Below, piece after piece: positions 25,750-32,501 of a stretch of 64,000 nt of DNA. This DNA comes from Pseudomonas sp. CROZ-RG-20F-R04-15 (GTDB taxonomy: Bacteria > Pseudomonadota > Gammaproteobacteria > Pseudomonadales > Pseudomonadaceae). A program made the translations under genes and the position numbers. Numbering within the stretch: the stretch's first letter is position 1; each line of letters begins with the position of its first letter. The DNA lies in NCBI RefSeq assembly GCF_022662375.1, contig NZ_JAKNQL010000001.1:620001-684000 (forward strand). Direction: 5' to 3'. Below the pieces are notes generated by a model. It searched no databases, had not been told where the DNA came from, and worked only from the letters and a program-made list of their open reading frames with translations.

Positions 25750-26895
25750 GTGCAGATTCAGGGACATTACGAGCTTCAATTCGAAGCGGTGCGCGAGGCT
25801 TTCGCGGCACTGTTCGACGATCCCCAGGAACGCGGCGCAGCCCTGTGCATTCAGGTCGGTGGAGAAACCGTCCTCGACCTCTGGTCCGGTACTGCCGACA
25901 AGGACGGCGCCGAAGCCTGGCACAGCGACACCATCGCCAACCTGTTCTCCTGCACCAAAACCTTCACCGCTGTCACCGCGCTGCAACTGGTCGCCGAGGG
26001 CAAGTTGCAACTGGACGCTCCCGTCGCCCGCTACTGGCCGGAATTCGCTGCTGCCGGCAAAGAATCCGTCACTCTGCGCCAATTGCTCTGCCACCAGGCC
26101 GGTCTGCCGGCGCTGCGCGAGCTGCTGGCGCCGGAAGCGCTGTATGACTGGCAAACCATGGTCGATGCCCTCGCGGCAGAAGCACCATGGTGGACGCCGG
26201 GTACTGGCCACGGTTATGCCGCGATCACTTATGGCTGGCTGATCGGCGAATTGCTGCGCCGCGCTGACGGTCGTGGGCCGGGGGAATCCATCGTTGCCCG
26301 CGTGGCCAAGCCGTTGGGCCTGGATTTTCACGTCGGTCTGGCTGACGAAGAATTCCACCGCGTCGCGCACATCGCTCGCGGCAAGGGCAATGTTGGCGAT
26401 GCCGCCGCGCAACGTCTGCTGCAAGTGACCCTGCGCGAACCGACTGCCATGACCACCCGCGCTTTTACCAACCCACCTTCAGTGCTCACCAGCACCAACA
26501 AACCGGAATGGCGGCGCATGCAGCAACCGGCGGCCAACGGCCACGGCAATGCGCGCAGTCTGGCCGGTTTCTACGCGGGTCTGCTCGACGGCAGCCTGCT
26601 CGAAAGCGACATGCTCGAAGAGCTGACCCGCGAACACAGCCTCGGCGAAGACAAGACACTGTTGACCCGGACCCGTTTCGGTCTGGGCTGCATGCTCGAT
26701 CAACCGGACGTGCCTAATGCCACTTATGGCCTCGGCCCCAAGGCGTTTGGCCATCCGGGCGCGGGCGGCTCCATCGGTTTCGCTGATCCTGAGCATGATG
26801 TTGCCTTCGGTTTTGTGACAAATACCCTTGGGCCGTACGTCTTGATGGATCCGCGCGCGCAGAAGCTCGCGCGGGTGCTTGCCACTTGTCTGTAA
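25750..26895 (+). CDS. Serine hydrolase of the class C beta-lactamase/family VIII esterase type
   Basis: A cytoplasmic or peripheral esterase candidate of 381 residues. The SxxK nucleophile motif is SCTK at about residues 67-70, in the context NLFSCTKTFTAVTALQL. A Tyr-containing second motif (GYAAITYGWL) and GHPGAGGSIGF near the C-terminus match family VIII carboxylesterases such as EstB. No signal peptide, unlike true class C beta-lactamases, so esterase activity is more likely than antibiotic hydrolysis. I choose GTG 25750 because GGGGGAG lies seven bases before it; TTG 25744 is too close. Monocistronic after a REP doublet. Confidence 0.82.
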   Translation: MQIQGHYELQFEAVREAFAALFDDPQERGAALCIQVGGETVLDLWSGTADKDGAEAWHSDTIANLFSCTKTFTAVTALQLVAEGKLQLDAPVARYWPEFAAAGKESVTLRQLLCHQAGLPALRELLAPEALYDWQTMVDALAAEAPWWTPGTGHGYAAITYGWLIGELLRRADGRGPGESIVARVAKPLGLDFHVGLADEEFHRVAHIARGKGNVGDAAAQRLLQVTLREPTAMTTRAFTNPPSVLTSTNKPEWRRMQQPAANGHGNARSLAGFYAGLLDGSLLESDMLEELTREHSLGEDKTLLTRTRFGLGCMLDQPDVPNATYGLGPKAFGHPGAGGSIGFADPEHDVAFGFVTNTLGPYVLMDPRAQKLARVLATCL

Positions 26896-27008
26896 AGTTT
26901 CATCCGAGGTCCCAGGGTCGGAACCTCAAGCGGTTTTTCGTTTCAAAACGGCTGTTTATCCGGGCGAAAATGCTCTGATTTTTCATTACTTCATTTTGTG
27001 GATTTTCA

Positions 27009-28109
27009 ATGTCATCTAAAAAGACCCTCGCCCTGGCCCTGTGTGTAGCGATCACCGGTTGTGCACAGACCCCAAAAAACGATGCGGGCGGCGGCAGCTG
27101 GTGGCCGTTCGGCTCTTCCGACAAAGTGGCAGCCAAGGAGCCGGCTCCGGCGCCTTTGAAGCCAGCGGCGACTGCACCGGTTGCCAAAACTGAAAGCAGC
27201 AACCCTTGGTACTGGCCGTTCGGTTCCGATGATGAAGCCGCCAAGGCTGACATGAAGGCAGAAGTAGCGCCTGAAGCCAGGAAACCGGTCGCCGTGGCCA
27301 AGGCTGATGCCGACACCGGCAGCAAATGGTGGTGGCCGTTCGGCGGCAAGGATCAGCCGACCACTAAAGCGGTACCGATGCCCGATCCGAAAGTCACGCA
27401 AGCCTGGCTTGACGACTACGAGCCGCGCCTGCGTGAAGCGGTCAAGGACAGCAACCTGCAACTCGAACGCCGTGAAAACGTGCTGGTCGTGACCGCGCCG
27501 GTTGAAGGCTCGTTCAACCCGGACCGTCCTGCCATGTTGCTGCCGGTTACCCTCGGGCCGTTCACCCGCGTGGCGAAAATTCTCGAAGCCGACCCGAAAA
27601 CTGCCGTCCTGGTTTTGGGCCACAGCGACTCCAGTGGTGCCGCGCCCGCCAACATCAAGCTGAGTCAGGAGCGTGCCCAGGCCATCGCGGCAATCTTCCG
27701 TCTCAGCGGTTTGCAGCGTGATCGTCTGATGTTGCGCGGCATGGGTTCGGAAGCGCCGCGCGCCGCCAACGACAGCGTTGAAGGTCGTGCCCTGAACCGT
27801 CGTGTCGAACTGCTGGTCACTCCGCAGAACACCATGGTTGCCCTGTTGAGCAAATACAACATGCCAGCGCCGAAGCCGGTGACCATGGTCGCGGCGCAGG
27901 ACGTCAAGCCAGCCGCCAAACCGGTAACCCCGGCTCCTGCGGCGAAAAAAGCCGCTGTGCCGGCAACCAAAAAGGCTCCGGCCAAGAAAGCCGCTGCCAA
28001 AGCACCAGCTAAAAAGGCCCCGGCCAAGGCTCCAGCGAAGAAAACCACACCAGCCAAAGCCGCCGCGACCGACAAGAAAGTCGCCGCGACCGATACCACC
28101 AAGAAGTGA
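27009..28109 (+). CDS. OmpA-family protein with W-P-F-G repeats and histone-H1-like tail
   Basis: A 366-residue envelope protein in three parts. After a lipoprotein signal (ITGC, Cys18), residues 30-125 contain three spaced copies of a W-x-W/WWPFG motif (SWWPFGSSD, WYWPFGSDD, WWWPFGGKD). These are separated by Ala/Lys/Pro-rich linkers. Residues about 170-285 form an OmpA-like peptidoglycan-binding domain (LVLGHSDSSGAAPANIKLS, GRALNRRVEL). The last 75 residues are repetitive AKKAPAKKAAAKAPAKK-type sequence like histone H1 or AlgP tails. The tail would be periplasmic if the lipoprotein signal is used. It is followed 24 bases later by pdxH. Function unknown. Confidence 0.85.
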   Translation: MSSKKTLALALCVAITGCAQTPKNDAGGGSWWPFGSSDKVAAKEPAPAPLKPAATAPVAKTESSNPWYWPFGSDDEAAKADMKAEVAPEARKPVAVAKADADTGSKWWWPFGGKDQPTTKAVPMPDPKVTQAWLDDYEPRLREAVKDSNLQLERRENVLVVTAPVEGSFNPDRPAMLLPVTLGPFTRVAKILEADPKTAVLVLGHSDSSGAAPANIKLSQERAQAIAAIFRLSGLQRDRLMLRGMGSEAPRAANDSVEGRALNRRVELLVTPQNTMVALLSKYNMPAPKPVTMVAAQDVKPAAKPVTPAPAAKKAAVPATKKAPAKKAAAKAPAKKAPAKAPAKKTTPAKAAATDKKVAATDTTKK

Positions 28110-28133
28110 TCCGCTAACGAAAAGGAATGCGCC

Positions 28134-28781
28134 ATGACCCAGGCTCTGGCAGATATGCGTCGTGATTACACCCGGGATGGTCTGACCGAGGCGCAAGCTC
28201 CGGCCGAGCCGTTTGCGTTGTTCCACCAGTGGTTCGCCGACGCGGTGAAAACCGAACAGGCGCCGGTGGAAGCCAACGCCATGACCCTGGCTACGGTCGA
28301 CAAGGATGGGCGCCCGCACTGCCGCATTCTGCTGCTCAAGGGCCTGGACGAGCAGGGCTTCACCTTCTTCACCAACTACGACAGCGCCAAGGGCCAGCAT
28401 CTGGCGGCCAACCCGTTCGCCGCCATGACCTTCTTCTGGCCAACCCTCGAACGCCAGGTGCGCATCGAAGGGCGGGTGGTGAAGGTCACGCCTGCGGAGT
28501 CCGATGCGTATTATCAGGTGCGTCCGCTGGGCAGCCGTCTCGGTGCCTGGGCATCACCGCAGAGCCGGGTGATCAACGGGCGCGGTGAACTGGAAGATTT
28601 GCTCAAGGCCACAGAACAGCGTTTCTCCGACACGCAACCCGACTGCCCTGAACACTGGGGCGGTTATCGCTTGCTGCCGGAGCGTATCGAATTCTGGCAG
28701 GGCCGTCCGAGCCGTCTACACGATCGCCTCAACTACCGCTCACAGGGCGCCGACTGGATTCTTGAACGTCTGGCACCTTAA
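28134..28781 (+). CDS. pdxH: Pyridoxamine/pyridoxine 5'-phosphate oxidase
   Basis: FMN-dependent enzyme that makes pyridoxal 5'-phosphate from PNP/PMP in the vitamin B6 salvage pathway. The 215-residue length is standard. Characteristic segments are [54 protein letters not shown], and the C-terminal signature [24 protein letters not shown] with the substrate-binding Arg residues. A good ribosome binding site (AAAGGAATGCGCC) precedes the ATG. It may be transcribed with the OmpA-type gene 24 bases upstream. Confidence 0.96.
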   Translation: MTQALADMRRDYTRDGLTEAQAPAEPFALFHQWFADAVKTEQAPVEANAMTLATVDKDGRPHCRILLLKGLDEQGFTFFTNYDSAKGQHLAANPFAAMTFFWPTLERQVRIEGRVVKVTPAESDAYYQVRPLGSRLGAWASPQSRVINGRGELEDLLKATEQRFSDTQPDCPEHWGGYRLLPERIEFWQGRPSRLHDRLNYRSQGADWILERLAP

Positions 28782-28786
28782 GCAGT

Positions 28787-29023
28787 CTACCGAGCGGGAT
28801 AGCCTGCCGCAGCGGCCTCCAGCCACTTCGGCAGATCCCGGCGCTTGATCTTCTGCATCTGAGCATTCGCTAACTGTTCGAGCATGAAGGCGCGTTTGCC
28901 TTCATCCTTGCCCGCCAGTGACAACGCCAGGTCGCGATCCATCCAGCGTTTGATCCGCACGTACAACCACCAATGGAAGTACAGACCGGCGGCCGTGGTG
29001 ACGACGATGATGAAGTAATCCAT
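28787..29023 (-). CDS. Small membrane-anchored hypothetical protein (78 aa)
   Basis: I do not recognise the family by name. The product has one N-terminal membrane helix (YFIIVVTTAAGLYFHWWLYV, about residues 3-22) followed by a basic, helical cytoplasmic part (MLEQLANAQMQKIKRRDLPKWLE). The minus-strand ribosome binding site AAGGATTTTC before ATG 29023 is convincing. It converges with pdxH, five bases between stops, and is divergent from the slyB-like gene. Likely a conserved Pseudomonas envelope protein. Confidence 0.75.
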   Translation of the reverse strand: MDYFIIVVTTAAGLYFHWWLYVRIKRWMDRDLALSLAGKDEGKRAFMLEQLANAQMQKIKRRDLPKWLEAAAAGYPAR

Positions 29024-29191
29024 GAAAATCCTTGGTGTCCGTGGCGCAGAATCGGTAATTTGGCGCTACTGTTGGGAAACCTTGCAGGCGTCTGTACCGC
29101 GCCTGAATGAAAGCCAATTTATCCGGGCGGCGTCGTGACAGGCGTCAAGCCACGGAGTTTAATGAATATATGTTCCTTTGGAGTTGATGCT

Positions 29192-29656
29192 ATGCGTAAG
29201 TCTGTTCTGCTGGTTGCTTCCTTTTCCACGATGGCGATGTTGCTTACCGGCTGCCAATCGAGCCTGACCGGTGACTCCTACTCCCGTGACGAAGCGCGTC
29301 GCGTGCAGACGATTCGCATGGGCACCATCGAATCCTTGCGCCCGGTGAAAATCGAAGGCACCAAAACCCCGATCGGCGGCGCCGCAGGTGCGGTGGTCGG
29401 CGGCGTCGGCGGCAGCGCCATCGGCGGCGGCAAGGGCAGCATCGTTGCTGCGGTCATTGGTGCGGTGGCGGGTGGTCTGATCGGCTCTGCGACCGAAGAA
29501 GGTCTGACCCGTACCCAAGGTGTGGAAATCACCGTACGTGAAGATGACGGCAGCATGCGTGCCTATGTGCAGCAGGTTCAGGAGAATGAAGTGTTCCGCG
29601 TTGGCGAACGCGTGCGCATCTCCACCGTTGGCGGGACCAGCCGCGTTTCGCACTAA
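29192..29656 (+). CDS. slyB: SlyB-like glycine-zipper outer membrane lipoprotein
   Basis: A 154-residue lipoprotein: signal peptide with lipobox LTGC (Cys20), a glycine-zipper membrane hairpin (GAAGAVVGGVGGSAIGGGKG through AVAGGLIGSATEE, residues about 70-108), and a C-terminal beta domain (GVEITVREDDGSMRAYVQQV). SlyB proteins stabilise the outer membrane, often under PhoP control. Start at ATG 29192 because of the GGAG at about 29180. An upstream in-frame start extends into non-conserved sequence. The last 22 codons and the following terminator have a diverged second copy at 30353-30475, beyond two immunity-type genes. Confidence 0.9.
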   Translation: MRKSVLLVASFSTMAMLLTGCQSSLTGDSYSRDEARRVQTIRMGTIESLRPVKIEGTKTPIGGAAGAVVGGVGGSAIGGGKGSIVAAVIGAVAGGLIGSATEEGLTRTQGVEITVREDDGSMRAYVQQVQENEVFRVGERVRISTVGGTSRVSH

Positions 29657-29674
29657 GCGGAATGCAGGGTAAAG

Positions 29675-29706
29675 AAAACCCCGATCAGGTGACTGGTCGG
29701 GGTTTT
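29675..29706. terminator. slyB intrinsic terminator (bidirectional)
   Basis: AAACCCCGATCAG-GTGA-CTGGTCGGGGTTT with T-rich flank on the plus strand (GGTTTTTC). On the minus strand it would also end transcription of the small genes 29720-30217. A diverged duplicate lies at 30439-30475. Confidence 0.85.
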
Positions 29707-29719
29707 TCTTTATTGTGTT

Positions 29720-29953
29720 TCAACGTCCATTACACGTCAGTTGGAAAGTGTACTTCGAATCGACGACATTCTTCCCGATCAGCTTCTCCAATGAGGCAAG
29801 CTGATCATTTGAGAGGTCGTAACCCTCCCAGCCCTGCTGCTTGGAAGACCAGTTCATGATAGCTGCCAGATTCTCATCACATCCTGGAGGCAATTCCTCT
29901 TCAAAAACGAGAAACTCTGTTTTCCTATCGAATGCTTCAATCCTATAAATCAT
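29720..29953 (-). CDS. Small immunity-like protein, paralogue of 30486-30737
   Basis: A 77-residue acidic protein, not recognised with certainty (possibly the DUF7683 type). The C-terminal half LSNDQLASLEKLIGKN...TCNGR matches the product of 30486-30737 (LSKDQVAALETLLNVN...TCADY). The spacing and a preceding acidic FEEELPPG/FELDITG segment also agree, so the two are homologous. It starts nine bases after the stop of the E3-type immunity gene, so they form one unit, ending at the slyB terminator. Base composition is clearly more AT-rich than the chromosomal genes around. A role in immunity or toxin regulation is inferred from position next to bacteriocin genes. Confidence 0.75.
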   Translation of the reverse strand: MIYRIEAFDRKTEFLVFEEELPPGCDENLAAIMNWSSKQQGWEGYDLSNDQLASLEKLIGKNVVDSKYTFQLTCNGR

Positions 29954-29962
29954 AAGAGACCG

Positions 29963-30217
29963 TCACCAGACATCGCTGTAGTCAAAAGAGATCTGATAAT
30001 CGTAAGTTTTGAAGACGATGCCATGTTGAAAATACGGCTGTATGATTGGAATCCATTCTTCGGAAACATTGAAACCGCCATTGTTTATGTTGTTTTCCAC
30101 CGGTATTCCCAAGGCATTCAAAACGCCCTCATCATCGCCTAAATCCTTGGAATACTCTTCGCCTTCACACAGATCAGTTTGCTTGTCGTACCACTCTAGC
30201 CTCAGTTTTAATCCCAT
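29963..30217 (-). CDS. Colicin-E3-type (cloacin) immunity protein, intact but without its toxin
   Basis: An 84-residue protein that aligns along its full length with colicin E3 immunity protein ImmE3 (85 residues): MGLKLRLEWYDK, GEEYSKDLGDDEGV, NNINNGGF, EEWIPIIQPYF and final SFDYSDVW. Such proteins bind and block 16S-rRNA-cleaving colicin nuclease domains. I choose the second of two adjacent ATGs (30217) because GAGG on the minus strand is six bases before it and ImmE3 begins MGLKL. It sits five to eight bases after the stop of a truncated E3-type toxin gene, the usual toxin-immunity spacing. It is low in GC, a sign of transfer. It likely protects against E3-type bacteriocins of rivals. Confidence 0.92.
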   Translation of the reverse strand: MGLKLRLEWYDKQTDLCEGEEYSKDLGDDEGVLNALGIPVENNINNGGFNVSEEWIPIIQPYFQHGIVFKTYDYQISFDYSDVW

Positions 30218-30225
30218 CATCAACC

Positions 30226-30351
30226 TCACAAATATTTTTTTCTGATGCTTCTTTCATCTTTCGCATCTTCGCGTCGCTCTCCTGTAAAAGGGTCAAACGC
30301 GCCTAGGTGAGTTCCGTCACTTGCTCGGTAAACCTCCAACTCTCCGTGCAT
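30226..30351 (-). pseudogene. Relic of a colicin-E3-type rRNase bacteriocin (C-terminal 40 residues)
   Basis: Reading the minus strand from 30348 gives HGELEVYRASDGTHLGAFDP, continuing through FTGERREDAK to DERSIRKKYL and stop TGA (30228-30226). Colicin E3 ends HGELEGYRASDGQHLGSFDP ... NIKKYL, so this is its C-terminus from the catalytic His513 equivalent onward. His513, Glu517 and Arg545 equivalents are kept, but the catalytic Asp510 and everything before is gone. At 30352/30353 the sequence switches abruptly to a slyB 3' end in the opposite orientation. The ImmE3-type gene follows in normal spacing. The gene is dead as a toxin. Confidence 0.88.
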
Positions 30352-30352
30352 C

Positions 30353-30418
30353 GTGTTTCGCGTTGGTGAGCACGTACGCTTTCCCGCCGTTGGCGGAACC
30401 AGCCGAATTTCGCACTAA
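30353..30418 (+). pseudogene. Second slyB 3' end (21 codons)
   Basis: In frame, 30353-30418 encodes VFRVGEHVRFPAVGGTSRIS-H-stop, against VFRVGERVRISTVGGTSRVS-H-stop in the intact slyB (29591-29656). Similarity continues through CACTAAGCGG into the terminator. There is no start or upstream slyB sequence. It marks the boundary of the outer bacteriocin module. Confidence 0.88.
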
Positions 30419-30438
30419 GCGGGAACGAGCGATAAAAA

Positions 30439-30475
30439 ATAACCCCGATCAAGTTACTGGTCGGGGTTGTCTTTT
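30439..30475. terminator. Duplicate of the slyB terminator
   Basis: AACCCCGATC-AAGTTACTG-GTCGGGGTT followed by GTCTTTTTT on the plus strand. It is a diverged copy of 29675-29706 and would end the minus-strand bacteriocin transcript after the gene at 30486. Confidence 0.8.
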
Positions 30476-30485
30476 TTACTTCAAG

Positions 30486-30737
30486 TCAGTAATCAGCACA
30501 TGTGCCCATAAAAAATTCTAAACCCTTCGGGAAGTTAACGTTTAGAAGGGTTTCCAGCGCAGCTACTTGATCTTTGCTCAATAACAACTCCCCAGGTTCC
30601 AGTTCGCTGAGGGGCTTGGACTCGATGAGCTGAGCGACTTTTTCATTTAACTCGCTTCCGGTGATATCCAGCTCGAACTGCAAAGAGTTATCTTGAGCGT
30701 CATCAGGGTAAAAACCGGTTATCGAAAGGTAGCGCAT
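30486..30737 (-). CDS. Probable cognate immunity protein of the S-type bacteriocin
   Basis: An 83-residue acidic protein (MRYLSITGFYPDD..., with many Glu/Asp), starting ten bases after the bacteriocin stop. That is the usual position and spacing of a bacteriocin immunity gene. It does not resemble ImmE3. It is homologous to the 77-residue protein at 29720-29953 through the LSKDQVAALETLL region and the ending TC. Its acidity suits binding to the basic nuclease domain (GGGKQRARWVDRKGRIYEWD). Function as immunity is inferred from place and charge; a regulator or chaperone is the alternative. It ends just before the slyB-type terminator copy. Confidence 0.75.
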   Translation of the reverse strand: MRYLSITGFYPDDAQDNSLQFELDITGSELNEKVAQLIESKPLSELEPGELLLSKDQVAALETLLNVNFPKGLEFFMGTCADY

Positions 30738-30747
30738 GTATCAATCC

Positions 30748-31941
30748 TTAATTTCTGGAGGTTTTTCTGTCCGGTACTGCAGGCCCGGTTTGTTCACCCG
30801 TCAGGTGATTGAATTCGCCCAAATGAGTTGTTCCCAATTTGTCGTATTTTTCCACAGCGTTACTTTTGTAATCCCATTCATAGATTCGACCTTTGCGATC
30901 TACCCACCGTGCTCGCTGCTTTCCACCACCTTTGACCGATGATTTCGACTTTACTCTAACCGCGTCAGGGAAGGCCGGTAGTGTCTTTGGGTGGCCGTAG
31001 TAAACATGATCGCGAGCCCGGCTTAAAACGATGTAAACTGGCCGAACCCCGGAGTTCGGGGGAAACACCAGTATGAAATCTTTGTACTCCGGCGGATAAA
31101 CCGGATTCACCAGCATCCCATCCGCCGCTTTCGTCGGCGGATAAACCCAGATGTGCGGTGCCTGCGGTGCAGCCTCCAGCGCAGGAATGCCGAGGATGTC
31201 CGAGCCATCCACAGCAGGCGTCCAGATCAGCTCTACGCCTTCACCCAAGTCAGCAATGAACTGGCTGCCACGCAACTTGAACTGCACGACATCAACCATT
31301 TCCCAATCGCGATTCTTGCCGGTGTAGAAGCCATAGCCCTTCAGGCTGCCGTCGGCCTGCTGTTCGACCCTCAGCCGAACACGCGTTCGCGCCTGTTCAA
31401 GTCCACGCAGTTGCTCGTCGGTATAGAGTGCGCTGTCACCAAGGTTCGAGGGCATGAGCAGCGCTACCAGGGTCACCAATGGCGTGACCACTGCGGTGGA
31501 TATAACTGTGGGCAGTGCTTTGAAAGCCGAACCCGTCAACGCAAAACTGCCGAAGCCTGCCGGGATGGCCGTTGCGCCGATTTTCTTGAGCGGAACTGCG
31601 CCGCTTTCATCGGCCTCACGCTCGCCCAGCAGAATCAGATCGCCGTAATCCTTCAGGCTGTCAGTCGGCACCATGCCCGAAGGACTGGAGTAATCGATAA
31701 TCGCATCCGGCAATTTGCAGGACTTGGCAAATACGCAACCGGCACGCACGGGCTCGGCTTTTTTGACCGCAACTTCACGGCTGCGCTCGAAAGCCTCCTG
31801 CCGTGCCAGCATGGTGTCGTAAGCGTTTTGTCTGGCGTCGCGCTCGGCCAATTCCGTGGCCGTCATGTAGCGGTAGGTAACGTGATGCCCGTCGCCTTGC
31901 GGTGGGTTTTGAACCCGGGGGATGTCCTTGTTGCCAGCCAC
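30748..31941 (-). CDS. S-type bacteriocin with divergent colicin-E3-like nuclease domain
   Basis: A 397-residue secreted killer protein. The GTG start has AAAGGA eight bases before it on the minus strand. The N-terminal 60 residues are polar. A pyocin-S-type translocation domain follows (about 140-330: YTDEQLRGLEQARTRVRLRV, VYPPTKAADG, YPPEYKDFILVFPPNSGVRP). The C-terminal 60 residues resemble the E3 16S rRNase domain: KGRIYEWD with Asp357 (E3 Asp510), Glu364 (Glu517), His373 in THLGEF (His526) and Arg392 (Arg545). The position of catalytic His513 is Ser360. It is shorter than classic pyocins and has no obvious long receptor-binding region. The next gene is the likely immunity gene. No SOS box or P-box was found upstream. 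Confidence 0.85.
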   Translation of the reverse strand: MAGNKDIPRVQNPPQGDGHHVTYRYMTATELAERDARQNAYDTMLARQEAFERSREVAVKKAEPVRAGCVFAKSCKLPDAIIDYSSPSGMVPTDSLKDYGDLILLGEREADESGAVPLKKIGATAIPAGFGSFALTGSAFKALPTVISTAVVTPLVTLVALLMPSNLGDSALYTDEQLRGLEQARTRVRLRVEQQADGSLKGYGFYTGKNRDWEMVDVVQFKLRGSQFIADLGEGVELIWTPAVDGSDILGIPALEAAPQAPHIWVYPPTKAADGMLVNPVYPPEYKDFILVFPPNSGVRPVYIVLSRARDHVYYGHPKTLPAFPDAVRVKSKSSVKGGGKQRARWVDRKGRIYEWDYKSNAVEKYDKLGTTHLGEFNHLTGEQTGPAVPDRKTSRN

Positions 31942-32150
31942 TGATCGTCCTTTCGTTCATCCGTCGACAGCCCTTCGCAAAGGGTTGCGCAACGTTAACG
32001 AAGCAGGAAAATGATGGCTGTAGGACGCGTCTCTAACGACGTGGGGATTAGTCGCTATGTATCAATTTCCAAGCAAACGTGGGGGAATTTGTTGATTGAA
32101 GTCTTTTTTCTGAGTCGTTCGGCCTGCGACTATCCATATTCTCGGTGTGC

Positions 32151-32420
32151 TCAACAAGTAACCTGTTTCAAGGATTTGTTGATGTGCAGGCGAGTTCCAC
32201 GTTTCAGGTTTCCGTAATCACCGAGTGCGCGCATAGCAACAGAACTCTCGGCTGTCACTTCAAACAGGTGACCACCTTTGGCCACGAGGACTGCAGCGCC
32301 ATTGGCGAGCGCAATCTTATAAGCGTTGCTGAATGCCTTCCGAGCGATCTCAGGAATCCGCGATTCCTGAACTGAAATCTGATCGTCCGTCAGTGGGTGC
32401 TTTTCTGCTTTACGTGACAT
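32151..32420 (-). CDS. Small hypothetical protein upstream of the bacteriocin (89 aa)
   Basis: Not recognised. A basic protein (KHPLTDDQISVQESRIPEIA at the N-terminus, HINKSLKQVTC at the end) with a central hydrophobic stretch ALANGAAVLVAKGGHLFEVT that looks like a small beta-rich fold. Good ribosome binding site (CCGGAGTCACCT) before ATG 32420. It lies 209 bases upstream of the bacteriocin on the same strand and may be part of the accessory module or belong to the chromosome bordering it. No helix-turn-helix is evident. Confidence 0.65.
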   Translation of the reverse strand: MSRKAEKHPLTDDQISVQESRIPEIARKAFSNAYKIALANGAAVLVAKGGHLFEVTAESSVAMRALGDYGNLKRGTRLHINKSLKQVTC

Positions 32421-32458
32421 AGGTGACTCCGGAAACGGTGCTGAGAAGGTTCAGAGCC

Positions 32459-32482
32459 AAGCCCCTCTATAGAGAAGGGCTT
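32459..32482. terminator. Hairpin between nhaA and the small gene
   Basis: AAGCCC-CTCTATAGAG-AAGGGCTT is a symmetrical stem-loop 20 bases beyond the nhaA stop. It has no U-run on the nhaA side, so it is a weak terminator candidate. Confidence 0.45.
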
Positions 32483-32501
32483 TGATTTTCTAGGAAGCGT
32501 T

